Assembly (NCBI GenBank): GCA_934339135.1 | Contig: CAKRHP010000002.1 | Location: 124,001 to 188,000 of the forward strand | Origin: an uncultured Lachnospiraceae bacterium | GTDB taxonomy: Bacteria; Bacillota; Clostridia; Lachnospirales; Lachnospiraceae | Direction: 5' to 3' | Length of the DNA: 64,000 nucleotides | In this document: positions 9,276 to 18,317 of the stretch, piece after piece | Layout of the letters: each line of letters opens with the position of its first letter | Numbering within the stretch: position 1 is the first letter of the stretch | Notes under the pieces: generated by a model | Database searches by the model: none | Seen by the model: only the letters and a program-made list of their open reading frames with translations | Told to the model about the DNA's origin: nothing | Made by a program: the position numbers and the translations under genes

Positions 9276-9995
9276 ATGGTATTTGGAGTAATTCTTGCCG
9301 GCGGTGTCGGCAGTCGTATGGGAAATGTTGAGAAGCCAAAGCAGTTTTTGAAGATCGGAGGAAAGCCGATCCTCATTCATACCGTAGAGAAGTTTTTGAT
9401 GCATGATTCTTTTCAGGAGTTGATCGTACTGACTCCGACAGAGTGGATCGAGCATACCAAAAACCTTCTGAAGAAATATCTGGGTGAGGCAGGAAGTGCC
9501 GTAAAGGTACTGAAAGGTGGTTCCACCAGAAATGAAACTATTATGAATTCCATCGCATATATTGAGGAAAACTATGGACTGGATGATGATACACTGATCG
9601 TGACACATGATTCTGTTCGTCCATTTCTGACTTATCGTATCATTGAGGAGAATATCAAGTATGGTTTACAGTATGGCGCATGTGACACAGTGATCCCTGC
9701 AACGGATACAATCGTACACAGCGAGGACGGCAAGGTGATCACTTCTGTACCGGATCGTTCCAAGATGTATCAGGGACAGACTCCGCAGACTTTTGGAGCT
9801 AAGAAGCTCAAGGAATTATATCAGTCACTGACAGAGGAGGAGAAGGAGATCCTGACCGATGCTTCCAAGATTTTTGTAATTAAGGGAGAACAGGTTTATC
9901 TCGTAGAGGGTGAGGTTTACAACACCAAGATCACCTATCCCTATGATCTCAGAGTAGCAGAGTCTCTGTTAAATGACCAGAAGAACGGAAAGTAA
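9276..9995 (+). CDS. tarI: ribitol-5-phosphate cytidylyltransferase (TarI; IspD superfamily)
   Basis: A 239-residue nucleotidyltransferase with the CTP-binding N-terminus G-V-I-L-A-G-G-V-G-S-R-M-G and K-P-K-Q-F. The IspD and TarI families are close, but V-T-H-D-S-V-R-P-F-L-T, M-Y-Q-G-Q-T-P-Q-T-F and K-I-T-Y-P-Y-D-L follow the Staphylococcus TarI pattern as I recall it. The next gene encodes TarJ, the usual partner. TarI makes CDP-ribitol from ribitol-5-phosphate and CTP, a precursor of ribitol-phosphate wall or capsule polymers. An annotation pipeline may call it IspD. It lies only 20 bp after leuD, so it is probably co-transcribed with leucine genes, an unusual setting. Confidence 0.85.
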   Translation: MVFGVILAGGVGSRMGNVEKPKQFLKIGGKPILIHTVEKFLMHDSFQELIVLTPTEWIEHTKNLLKKYLGEAGSAVKVLKGGSTRNETIMNSIAYIEENYGLDDDTLIVTHDSVRPFLTYRIIEENIKYGLQYGACDTVIPATDTIVHSEDGKVITSVPDRSKMYQGQTPQTFGAKKLKELYQSLTEEEKEILTDASKIFVIKGEQVYLVEGEVYNTKITYPYDLRVAESLLNDQKNGK

Positions 9996-10038
9996 GTGAA
10001 CAGGAAATAGTTTGTGCCGAAGGGCAGAAAGGATTTTT

Positions 10039-11064
10039 ATGTTAAATACGATATATCGTTTAGTGGCACCCCGGAGATTTGAAATTGCATTTCAGGATAT
10101 CAGTCTTCAGGGAGATGAAGTGATAGTCAGACCGACACATTTGTCAATCTGTCATGCAGACCAGCGTTATTATCAGGGAGCGAGGCCGGCTGAAGTACTG
10201 GCGAAAAAGCTCCCGATGGCGTTGATCCACGAGGGGATCGGTGATGTAGTGTACGATCCACAGGGTGTGTTTAAGCCGGGAGACAGTGTGATCATGATAC
10301 CGAATACTCCGGTAGAGAAGGATGATGTGATCGCAGAAAATTATCTGCGTTCCAGCAAATTCCGTGCCAGTGGCTTTGATGGCTTTATGCAGGAGCATGT
10401 TGTTCTGACCCATGACAGGGTTGTGGCACTGGATCCTTCGATCGATAAGGTGATCGCTGCATTTACAGAGCTTGTATCGGTGAGCATGCATGCAGTTCTT
10501 CGTTTTGACCGTTTTGCACATAAGCGTCGTAATATAGTTGGTATCTGGGGAGACGGCAATCTGGGCTATATCACCTCTGTTTTATTTAAGGCAACCTTTC
10601 CGGATACACAGCTTTATATCTTTGGTGTCAGTGAGGAGAAAATGTCTTCCTTTACCTTTGCGGATGCCACCTTCAATGTCAATGACATTCCGGAGGATCT
10701 GCTGGTGGATCACGCCTTTGAGTGCGTGGGAGGTGCTGCATCCCAGAGTGCGATCAATCAGATGATCGACCATATCCAGCCGGAGGGAACCATGTCCATT
10801 CTCGGTGTATCCGAGTATCCGGTACCGATCAATACCCGTATGATCCTGGAAAAGGGTCTGCGGATGTTTGGAAGCAGCCGGAGCGGCAGAGAGGATTTTG
10901 AGAGAACGGTAGCTCTGTATCAGAGCAATCCGGAGATCATCAATTACCTGAGCAATATCGTGGGAGCACAGGTTCCGATCCGTGATATTAAGGATATGAA
11001 CCGTGCTTTTGAACTGGATAACCAGAAGAACATGGGTAAGACCATTATGATCTGGGACAAATAA
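10039..11064 (+). CDS. tarJ: ribulose-5-phosphate reductase (TarJ-like)
   Basis: A 341-residue medium-chain dehydrogenase relative. The N-terminus L-V-A-P-R-R-F-E, then S-I-C-H-A-D-Q-R-Y-Y, L-P-M-A-L-I-H-E-G and M-I-P-N-T-P-V-E-K-D-D-V-I-A-E-N-Y-L are characteristic of TarJ. A nucleotide-binding region I-W-G-D-G-N-L-G-Y follows, and H-A-F-E-C-V-G-G is conserved. It reduces D-ribulose-5-phosphate to ribitol-5-phosphate with NADPH, feeding TarI. The start is at ATG 10039 with AGAAAGGA 6 bp upstream, 43 bp after tarI. No polymerase (TarF/K/L) is nearby, so the product must feed a pathway encoded elsewhere. Confidence 0.88.
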   Translation: MLNTIYRLVAPRRFEIAFQDISLQGDEVIVRPTHLSICHADQRYYQGARPAEVLAKKLPMALIHEGIGDVVYDPQGVFKPGDSVIMIPNTPVEKDDVIAENYLRSSKFRASGFDGFMQEHVVLTHDRVVALDPSIDKVIAAFTELVSVSMHAVLRFDRFAHKRRNIVGIWGDGNLGYITSVLFKATFPDTQLYIFGVSEEKMSSFTFADATFNVNDIPEDLLVDHAFECVGGAASQSAINQMIDHIQPEGTMSILGVSEYPVPINTRMILEKGLRMFGSSRSGREDFERTVALYQSNPEIINYLSNIVGAQVPIRDIKDMNRAFELDNQKNMGKTIMIWDK

Positions 11065-11071
11065 ATGACCG

Positions 11072-11100
11072 TTGACACTAATAGATTTTATGGGTACACT
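11072..11100 (+). promoter_or_regulatory. promoter of leuB-ilvD-ilvB
   Basis: TTGACA (11072-11077), 17 bp, then TACACT (11095-11100). An inverted repeat CACTAA (11076-11081)/TTAGTG (11106-11111) brackets the -10 region and could be an operator. It suggests the leuB block can be transcribed separately from leuCD-tarIJ. Confidence 0.5.
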
Positions 11101-11202
11101 ATAGGTTAGTGCATTTTAAGTATGTGTGATCAGACAGAGAAAGCATTCGATGCTAAGCGGATGAAAGGATATCCCGCTTTGAAAGAGAAAGGAAGCGAAT
11201 AT

Positions 11203-12288
11203 ATGAAGTACAGGATTGCATCAATTCCCGGTGACGGTATCGGCCCGGAAATTGTAAGAGAGGCCAGAAAAGTATTGGCGAAGGTTGGAGAGGTCTATGG
11301 CCATACGTTTGAATATGAGGATCTGTTAATGGGCGGATGCTCTATTGATGCATATGGAGAGTCGCTGACCGATGAGACTCTGGAGAAAGCGAAGGGTTGT
11401 GATTCCGTATTGCTGGGAGCGGTCGGAGGAAATGTAGGACAGTCTAACTGGTATCAGATCGAGCCATCCAAGAGACCGGAGGCTGGTCTTCTCAAGATCC
11501 GTAAAGGACTGGAGCTTTACGCCAATATCCGTCCGGCAATTCTTTTTGATGAGCTGTCCGGAGCATGTCCGCTTAAGGAGGAGTTGACCGAGGGAGGCTT
11601 TGACTTTGTGGTGATGCGTGAGCTTACAGGCGGCCTGTATTTTGGAGACCGTAAAACCATCGAGGAGAATGGTGTTAAGAAAGCCATTGATACCCTTACA
11701 TATGACGAAAACGAGATCCGTCGTATTGCAAAGTGGGGCTTTGATGTTGCCATGAAGAGAAATAAAAAGGTCTGCAGTGTAGATAAGGCAAACGTACTGG
11801 ATTCTTCCAGACTCTGGAGAAGTGTTGTGGCAGAGGTCGCAAAGGACTATCCGGAGGTAGAGCTGACCAATATGCTGGTCGATAACTGTGCAATGCAGTT
11901 AGTCAGAGATCCGAAGCAGTTTGATGTGATCCTTACCGAGAACATGTTCGGTGACATTCTTTCCGATGAGGCAAGTATGGTGACAGGTTCCATCGGTATG
12001 CTGTCTTCCGCAAGCCTTGGAGCAACAAAGCTTGGTCTTTATGAGCCGAGTCACGGTTCAGCACCGGATATTGCAGGACAGGACATTGCCAATCCAATCG
12101 CAACGATTCTTTCCGCAGCAATGATGCTCCGTTACTCCTTTGATCTGGAGAAGGAAGCAGATGCGATTGAGGATGCGGTAAAGAAAGTGCTGGCTGAGGG
12201 GTACCGCACCGTGGATATTATGGATGAGGGCAAGACCCGGGTCGGAACAACCAAGATGGGTGATCTGATCGCAGAGCGCATTGGATAA
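11203..12288 (+). CDS. leuB: 3-isopropylmalate dehydrogenase
   Basis: NAD-dependent oxidative decarboxylation of 3-isopropylmalate, the third leucine-specific step. 361 residues. Seen are the start [10 protein letters not shown], the catalytic stretch [11 protein letters not shown], the metal-binding [17 protein letters not shown] and the NAD loop [12 protein letters not shown]. The start is set at 11203 because the family begins M-K-Y-R-I-A and AGAAAGGAAG stands 8 bp before it; the frame stays open back to 11122 but that would add a non-conserved 27-residue leader. Confidence 0.95.
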   Translation: MKYRIASIPGDGIGPEIVREARKVLAKVGEVYGHTFEYEDLLMGGCSIDAYGESLTDETLEKAKGCDSVLLGAVGGNVGQSNWYQIEPSKRPEAGLLKIRKGLELYANIRPAILFDELSGACPLKEELTEGGFDFVVMRELTGGLYFGDRKTIEENGVKKAIDTLTYDENEIRRIAKWGFDVAMKRNKKVCSVDKANVLDSSRLWRSVVAEVAKDYPEVELTNMLVDNCAMQLVRDPKQFDVILTENMFGDILSDEASMVTGSIGMLSSASLGATKLGLYEPSHGSAPDIAGQDIANPIATILSAAMMLRYSFDLEKEADAIEDAVKKVLAEGYRTVDIMDEGKTRVGTTKMGDLIAERIG

Positions 12289-12327
12289 AATTGGGATATG
12301 TATATATGAAAGGCATGGTGACAAGAG

Positions 12328-13995
12328 ATGAGAAGTGATGCAGTAAAGAAGGGAATGGCAACGGCGCCGCAGCGTTCGTTGTTTAATGCACTTGGAATTA
12401 CAAAAGAAGAGCTGGAAAAGCCGTTGGTAGGTATCGTAAGTTCCTACAATGAGATCGTTCCGGGCCATATGAATATTGATAAGATCGTGGATGCGGTAAA
12501 GATGGGCGTTGCAATGGCAGGCGGTACACCAATCGTATTTCCGGCGATCGCCGTTTGTGACGGAATTGCCATGGGACATACCGGTATGAAGTATTCCCTG
12601 GTAACAAGAGATCTTATCTGTGATTCTACAGAGTGTATGGCTTTGGCGCATCAGTTTGATGCCCTTGTTATGGTGCCAAACTGTGACAAAAACGTACCGG
12701 GTCTTCTGATGGCTGCGGCACGTTTGAATATTCCTACCGTATTTGTCAGCGGTGGTCCGATGTTAGCCGGTCACGTTAATGGACAGAGAACAAGTCTTTC
12801 CTCTATGTTTGAGGCAGTGGGATCATATGCGGCAGGAACCATGACAGAGGAGCAGGTAGATGATTATGTATGTCATGCATGTCCGACCTGCGGATCTTGC
12901 TCCGGTATGTACACCGCCAACAGCATGAACTGTCTGACCGAGGCAATCGGTATGGGACTTCAGGGCAACGGTACGATCCCTGCTGTATATTCTGATCGTA
13001 TCAAGCTTGCAAAGCATGCAGGTATGAAGGTTATGGAGCTTTATGAGAAAAACATCTGTCCAAGAGATATTCTGACACCGGAAGCATTTGAGAATGCTCT
13101 GACTGTAGATATGGCTCTGGGATGTTCTACCAATACTATGCTTCATCTGCCGGCAATCGCACACGAGGCAGGTGTTGAGTTGAATCTGGATATGGCAAAT
13201 GCCATCAGTGCCAAGACTCCAAACCTGTGTCATCTGGCACCGGCCGGTCATACCTATATGGAGCAGTTAAATGAAGCCGGCGGTATTTATGCAGTGATGA
13301 ACGAGCTGAACAAAAAGGGGCTGCTTCATACCGATCTGATCACAGCCACCGGCAAGACCGTTGGGGAGAATATCGCCGGCTGTGAGAACAGAGATCCTGA
13401 GGTGATCCGTCCGATCGACGATCCATACAGTGAGACTGGTGGAATTGCGGTTCTCCGTGGTAATATTGCACCGGACAGCGGTGTAGTAAAGCGTTCCGCT
13501 GTAGTACCGGAGATGCTGGTACATGAAGGTCCTGCCCGTGTATTTGACTGTGAAGAGGACGCTATTGCAGCGATCCGCGGCGGCAAGATCGTAGAGGGCG
13601 ATGTGGTGGTGATCCGTTATGAGGGACCAAAGGGCGGTCCCGGTATGAGAGAGATGTTAAATCCTACTTCTGCCATTGCAGGAATGGGACTCGGCTCCAG
13701 TGTAGCACTGATCACAGACGGACGTTTCTCCGGAGCATCCAGAGGAGCATCCATTGGTCACATTTCACCGGAGGCAGCCGTTGGCGGTCCGATCGCATTG
13801 ATCGAGGAGGGCGATATCATTGCCATTGATATCCCGGCCAATACTATCAATGTAAAGGTTTCCGATGAGGAACTGGCAGCACGCCGTGAGAAATGGACTC
13901 CGAGAGAGCCAAAGGTGAAGACCGGATACCTGGCAAGATATGCATCTATGGTTACTTCTGCAGACAAGGGTGCAATTTTAAAATCAAGTCTGTAA
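12328..13995 (+). CDS. ilvD: dihydroxy-acid dehydratase
   Basis: Converts dihydroxy-isovalerate and dihydroxy-methylvalerate to the 2-keto acids of valine/leucine and isoleucine. The 555-residue length is typical. Iron-sulfur ligands appear at Cys119 ([10 protein letters not shown]) and in the cluster C-P-T-C-G-S-C-S-G (Cys191 in the family ligand position), followed by M-Y-T-A-N-S-M-N. The C-terminal G-R-F-S-G-A-S-R-G motif is present. It lies 39 bp after leuB and 35 bp before ilvB in one operon. ilvC is not in the window. Confidence 0.95.
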   Translation: MRSDAVKKGMATAPQRSLFNALGITKEELEKPLVGIVSSYNEIVPGHMNIDKIVDAVKMGVAMAGGTPIVFPAIAVCDGIAMGHTGMKYSLVTRDLICDSTECMALAHQFDALVMVPNCDKNVPGLLMAAARLNIPTVFVSGGPMLAGHVNGQRTSLSSMFEAVGSYAAGTMTEEQVDDYVCHACPTCGSCSGMYTANSMNCLTEAIGMGLQGNGTIPAVYSDRIKLAKHAGMKVMELYEKNICPRDILTPEAFENALTVDMALGCSTNTMLHLPAIAHEAGVELNLDMANAISAKTPNLCHLAPAGHTYMEQLNEAGGIYAVMNELNKKGLLHTDLITATGKTVGENIAGCENRDPEVIRPIDDPYSETGGIAVLRGNIAPDSGVVKRSAVVPEMLVHEGPARVFDCEEDAIAAIRGGKIVEGDVVVIRYEGPKGGPGMREMLNPTSAIAGMGLGSSVALITDGRFSGASRGASIGHISPEAAVGGPIALIEEGDIIAIDIPANTINVKVSDEELAARREKWTPREPKVKTGYLARYASMVTSADKGAILKSSL

Positions 13996-14030
13996 ATTAA
14001 TTAAATGAATGAGAAAGGAGTATACATACG

Positions 14031-15713
14031 ATGCAGTTAACAGGTTCTCAGATTGTAGTGGAATGTCTGAAGGAACAGGGCGTGGATACCGTATTCGGTT
14101 ATCCGGGAGGAGCCATTTTAAATATATATGACGAGCTTTATCGTCATCAGGATGAGATTCATCACATTTTAACATCCCATGAGCAGGGAGCATCCCATGC
14201 AGCAGACGGTTATGCACGTTCCACGGGACGTGTGGGTGTCTGCATGGCAACAAGCGGTCCGGGAGCGACCAATCTCGTTACGGGAATCGCAACCGCACAT
14301 ATGGATTCCGTTCCGTTGGTGGCGATCACCTGTAATGTAGGTGTACCTCTGTTGGGCAAGGATTCCTTCCAGGAGGTTGATATTGCCGGTGTGACCATGC
14401 CGATCACAAAGTACAGTTTTCTGGTAAAGGATGTCAGGGATCTGGCAGGTGCGCTGAGACGTGCCTTTAAGATCGCACAGACAGGACGTCCGGGGCCGGT
14501 GCTGATCGATATTGCGAAGGATGTTACAGCCAACAAGACAGAGTATAAGCCGGAGGTGCCAAAGATTATCCCGCGTTCCATGGAGCAGATTGAGGCAGCT
14601 TCCGTAGAGAAGTCATTAAAGCTGATGCGCAAGGCAAAACGCCCGATGATCTTTGTGGGCGGCGGCGCTGTGATCTCCGGAGCGGAGAAGGAGCTGCTTG
14701 AGTTTGCCAAGAAGTTAGATGCCCCTGTGACAGACAGCCTTATGGGCAAGGGTGCATATCCGGGCACCGATGATAATTATGTGGGAATGCTTGGTATGCA
14801 TGGAACCAAAACTGCTGACCTCAGTGTGGGAGAGGCAGATGTGCTGGTGGTACTGGGTTCCAGGTTTTCCGACCGTGTTACGGGAGTTACGAAAAACTTC
14901 GCCAAGAAAGCAAAGATCATTCAGGTGGATGTGGATCCCGCAGAGATTAACAAGAATGTCATTGTGGATGTCAGCGTGATCGGTGATGTTAAATCGGTAC
15001 TGGATATTTTCAATTCCCGTCTGGAGCAGCTTTCTCATCCGGAATGGATGGAAAAGGTGATGGAGCGTAAGAGAACATTACCTCTTACTTACAGCAAGGA
15101 TCGTCTGACCGGTCCGTATATTATCGAAAAGCTGTATGATCTGACCAATGGGGAGGCAATTATTTCCACGGAAGTAGGCCAGCATCAGATGTGGGCAGCA
15201 CAGTATTATAAGTACACCAGACCAAGAACACTGATCACATCCGGCGGACTGGGAACCATGGGATATGGTCTTGGTGCTGCAATCGGTGCCAAGGTGGGCA
15301 ATCCGGACAAAACGGTAGTGAATATTGCCGGAGACGGATGTTTCCGTATGAATATGAATGAGATTGCGACAGCAACCCGCAGTAATATTCCGATCATTGA
15401 GCTGATCTTTAACAACTCCGTGCTGGGTATGGTGCGCCAGTGGCAGACCTTATTCTACGGAGAGCGTTATTCACATACGATATTAAAGGATAAGGTGGAC
15501 TATGTGAAGGTTGCCGAGGCGATGGGAGCCAGGGCATACCGTATCACCAAAATGGAAGAGGTTGAGCCGGTGCTGAAGGAGGCACTTGCGGCAGGAGAGC
15601 CGGTTGTGATCGATTGTGTGATCGAGAGCGATGATAAGGTGTTCCCGATGGTTGCTCCCGGAAAGAACCTGGAAGATGTATTTGATGAAGAGGATCTAAA
15701 TGCAGAATCTTAA
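14031..15713 (+). CDS. ilvB: acetolactate synthase, large (catalytic) subunit, biosynthetic type
   Basis: ThDP-dependent condensation of pyruvate units, the first common branched-chain step. 560 residues with the ThDP-activating Glu51 (S-H-E-Q-G-A-S-H-A-A-D-G-Y-A-R), an FAD-binding middle domain, and the C-terminal ThDP/Mg motif G-D-G-C-F-R-M-N-M-N. Biosynthetic enzymes normally pair with a regulatory small subunit (IlvN/IlvH), usually encoded next door; none is present here, so it must be elsewhere or missing. GAAAGGAG sits before the ATG at 14031. Last gene of the leuB-ilvD-ilvB unit. Confidence 0.93.
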   Translation: MQLTGSQIVVECLKEQGVDTVFGYPGGAILNIYDELYRHQDEIHHILTSHEQGASHAADGYARSTGRVGVCMATSGPGATNLVTGIATAHMDSVPLVAITCNVGVPLLGKDSFQEVDIAGVTMPITKYSFLVKDVRDLAGALRRAFKIAQTGRPGPVLIDIAKDVTANKTEYKPEVPKIIPRSMEQIEAASVEKSLKLMRKAKRPMIFVGGGAVISGAEKELLEFAKKLDAPVTDSLMGKGAYPGTDDNYVGMLGMHGTKTADLSVGEADVLVVLGSRFSDRVTGVTKNFAKKAKIIQVDVDPAEINKNVIVDVSVIGDVKSVLDIFNSRLEQLSHPEWMEKVMERKRTLPLTYSKDRLTGPYIIEKLYDLTNGEAIISTEVGQHQMWAAQYYKYTRPRTLITSGGLGTMGYGLGAAIGAKVGNPDKTVVNIAGDGCFRMNMNEIATATRSNIPIIELIFNNSVLGMVRQWQTLFYGERYSHTILKDKVDYVKVAEAMGARAYRITKMEEVEPVLKEALAAGEPVVIDCVIESDDKVFPMVAPGKNLEDVFDEEDLNAES

Positions 15714-15834
15714 TATAGCACAAGCGTTGTCATACGATGCTGTTATAGGGGATTTTGCATTCTATAGATGGGCGGCTGCTTTTACAGAGCTGTCAGCAAA
15801 CATTAATTTTTATCTACATAAGGAGGCATAAAAA

Positions 15835-16917
15835 ATGGGCAGAGTTTATAATTTTTCAGCTGGTCCGGCCGTATTACCGGAGGAAGTACTTCAGGAAGCT
15901 GCTGATGAGATGTTGGATTATCAGGGATCCGGCATGTCGGTGATGGAGATGAGTCATCGGTCCAAGGTTTATGATAACATCATCAAGACTGCAGAAAAAG
16001 ACTTGAGAGAGTTGATGAACATTCCTGACAACTACAAGGTATTATTCCTTCAGGGCGGTGCATCACAGCAGTTTGCCATGATTCCTATGAATCTTATGAA
16101 AAACGGTGTAGCTGATTATATTGTAACCGGACAGTGGGCAAAGAAAGCCTATACAGAAGCACAGAAATATGGAAAGGCAAACAAGATTGCCTCATCCGAG
16201 GATAAGACATTCTCGTATATTCCTGATTGTTCGGATCTGCCGATTTCGGAGGATGCAGATTATGTTTATATCTGTGAAAACAATACAATTTACGGAACAA
16301 AGTATAAGAAGCTTCCGAACACAAAGGGAAAGACTTTGGTTGCGGATGTATCCTCCTGCTTCCTTTCAGAGCCGGTTGATGTTACAAAGTACGGTGTGAT
16401 CTACGGTGGTGTTCAGAAGAATATCGGACCTGCCGGTGTTGTGATCGTGATCATCCGTGAGGATCTGATCACAGAGGATGTACTTCCGGGTACTCCGACC
16501 ATGCTGCAGTACAAGACACATGCAGATGCAGATTCTCTTTACAACACACCTCCTGCATATGGTATCTATATCTGCGGTAAGGTATTTAAGTGGCTCAAGA
16601 AGATGGGCGGCTTAGAGGTAATGAAGCAGCGTAATGAGGAGAAAGCAAAGATCCTTTATGATTTCCTGGACAGCAGCAAGATGTTCAAGGGAACTGTTGT
16701 TAAGGAGGACCGTTCTCTGATGAATGTACCTTTTGTTACCGGTGATAAGGATCTCGATGCCAAGTTCGTAAAAGAGGCAGAGGAAGCAGGTTTTGTAAAC
16801 CTGAAGGGTCATCGTACCGTTGGTGGTATGAGAGCCAGCATCTACAACGCGATGCCGAAGGAGGGCGTGGAGAAGCTTGTAGAGTTTATGAAGAAGTTTG
16901 AGGAGGAGAATGCATAA
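15835..16917 (+). CDS. serC: phosphoserine aminotransferase
   Basis: PLP enzyme turning 3-phosphohydroxypyruvate into phosphoserine. 360 residues, beginning V-Y-N-F-S-A-G-P-A-V-L-P, the family signature. The PLP lysine is Lys195 in Y-G-G-V-Q-K-N-I-G-P-A-G. The upstream gap of 121 bp after ilvB has an AAGGAGG-type ribosome site but no convincing promoter. The stop overlaps the serA start by one base (TAATG), so serC and serA are translationally coupled. serB is not nearby. Confidence 0.95.
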   Translation: MGRVYNFSAGPAVLPEEVLQEAADEMLDYQGSGMSVMEMSHRSKVYDNIIKTAEKDLRELMNIPDNYKVLFLQGGASQQFAMIPMNLMKNGVADYIVTGQWAKKAYTEAQKYGKANKIASSEDKTFSYIPDCSDLPISEDADYVYICENNTIYGTKYKKLPNTKGKTLVADVSSCFLSEPVDVTKYGVIYGGVQKNIGPAGVVIVIIREDLITEDVLPGTPTMLQYKTHADADSLYNTPPAYGIYICGKVFKWLKKMGGLEVMKQRNEEKAKILYDFLDSSKMFKGTVVKEDRSLMNVPFVTGDKDLDAKFVKEAEEAGFVNLKGHRTVGGMRASIYNAMPKEGVEKLVEFMKKFEEENA

Positions 16918-18080
16918 TGTTTCAGTATACATGCTTAAATCCCATCGCGGCGGTGGGACTTGACAATCTGACAGAGGATTACAAGCAGACAGAGGATTTT
17001 GCACAGGCAGATGCGGTATTAGTTCGCAGTGCTGCCATGCATGATATGGAGTTGTCTGATAAGCTCTGCGCCGTAGCAAGAGCCGGTGCCGGAGTTAATA
17101 ATATTCCGCTTGATAAATGTGCCGAGAAGGGTATCGTTGTATTTAATACACCGGGAGCCAATGCAAATGGTGTGAAGGAGCTTCTGATCTCCGGAATGCT
17201 TTTGGCGGCTCGTGATATCGTAGGTGGTATCGACTGGGTTAAAGCCAATGCAGACGACGAGAATATTTCCAAATCCATGGAGAAGGCAAAGAAGAACTTT
17301 GCAGGTTCTGAGATCAAGGGAAAGAAGCTTGGTGTGATCGGCCTTGGTGCCATCGGTGTATTGGTAGCCAATGCAGCAAACCGTCTGGGTATGGACGTAT
17401 ACGGTGTGGATCCATTCCTTTCCGTAAAAAATGCGCTGACACTTTCCAGAGACATCACCGTATGCAAGAGCTATGATGAGCTTTACAAGACCTGTGATTA
17501 TATCACCGTTCATGTACCATATATGCCGGAGACAAAAGGTCTTCTGAATAAAGAGGCATTTGATCAGATGAAGGACGGTGTTGTTGTATTAAACTTTGCC
17601 CGTGATCTTCTGGTAAATGATGATGATATGAAGGTTGCTCTGGAGTCCGGAAAGGTTGCAAAGTATGTAACAGATTTCCCAAATCCTGCGGTAGTTAAGA
17701 TGCCAAATGTTATCGCAACACCTCACCTGGGTGCTTCAACAGAGGAGTCCGAGGATAACTGTGCGATCATGGCAGTGGAAGAGATCCGTGATTTCATGGA
17801 GAATGGTAACATCAGAAATTCCGTAAACTATCCGGCATGTGATGCAGGTGTCTGTGAGACAAAGGGAAGAATTACCGTTGCGCATAAAAATATTCCAAAT
17901 ATGCTGACACAGTTTACCAATGTATTCTCCTCTGAGGGAATCAACATCGCACATATGACCAATAAGAGCCGTGGGGACTACTCTTACTGTATCTTTGACA
18001 TTGACTCTGATTCTACAGAGGCATTTGCAGAGAAGCTGAGTGCCATTGACGGTGTATTAAAAGTTCGTATCATCAAATAA
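16917..18080 (+). CDS. serA: D-3-phosphoglycerate dehydrogenase with C-terminal ACT domain
   Basis: Catalyses the first committed step of serine synthesis, 3-phosphoglycerate to 3-phosphohydroxypyruvate with NAD. 387 residues. The NAD-binding motif is G-V-I-G-L-G-A-I-G near residue 142, the substrate-binding R-A-G-A-G-V-N-N-I precedes it, and the catalytic His lies in A-T-P-H-L-G-A-S-T. The last ~75 residues (N-I-P-N-M-L onward) form an ACT domain, the usual site for serine feedback. The enzyme lacks the ASB domain of long SerA types. The start overlaps the serC stop. Confidence 0.94.
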   Translation: MFQYTCLNPIAAVGLDNLTEDYKQTEDFAQADAVLVRSAAMHDMELSDKLCAVARAGAGVNNIPLDKCAEKGIVVFNTPGANANGVKELLISGMLLAARDIVGGIDWVKANADDENISKSMEKAKKNFAGSEIKGKKLGVIGLGAIGVLVANAANRLGMDVYGVDPFLSVKNALTLSRDITVCKSYDELYKTCDYITVHVPYMPETKGLLNKEAFDQMKDGVVVLNFARDLLVNDDDMKVALESGKVAKYVTDFPNPAVVKMPNVIATPHLGASTEESEDNCAIMAVEEIRDFMENGNIRNSVNYPACDAGVCETKGRITVAHKNIPNMLTQFTNVFSSEGINIAHMTNKSRGDYSYCIFDIDSDSTEAFAEKLSAIDGVLKVRIIK

Positions 18081-18161
18081 GATGGTGCAGTCACGTTCAG
18101 GGGCGGATGATTTGCATCCGGCACACGCTGTATTAAATCGTATCGATAACATGGGGGCTTA

Positions 18162-18186
18162 GGTAAAAGGGGTTTTACCCTTTTTA
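18162..18186 (+). terminator. intrinsic terminator after serA
   Basis: GGTAAAA (18162-18168), loop GGGG, TTTTACC (18173-18179), then a C and five T's. It closes the serC-serA transcript about 80 bp after the stop. Confidence 0.75.
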
Positions 18187-18207
18187 TCCGAGTCCTTTTT
18201 TAGAGGA

Positions 18208-18265
18208 TAGGAAAATGCTCGTAACGTGGTGTAAAGCCAATGAGAATTACAAAGCAATTCTTGGA
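18208..18265 (+). repeat. 58-bp intergenic repeat, copy 1 (before folC)
   Basis: It aligns without gaps with 27524-27581, 50 of 58 bases identical. Both copies can form CTCG(A/T)...hairpin with a 5-bp stem, in which T/A at stem position 5 is matched by a compensating A/T change on the other side, then a second AGAATT..AATTCT hairpin. This copy ends about 52 bp before the folC start. No open reading frame is conserved. The repeat could be a structured RNA leader piece or a small dispersed element. Confidence 0.7.
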
Positions 18266-18317
18266 TTTGTGCCTGTGGTCAAAGGTCTGCGGGTTGAGAA
18301 AGGAATGCAGGATTAGT

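Noticed and set aside
9276..9995. Calling the cytidylyltransferase IspD
   Set aside because: The motif pattern and the tarJ neighbour favour TarI. Dual or IspD function cannot be ruled out without a tree, so the doubt is kept in the entry.
18240..18317. An upstream start for folC at 18240
   Set aside because: It would lie inside the 58-bp intergenic repeat and add residues not typical of FolC.
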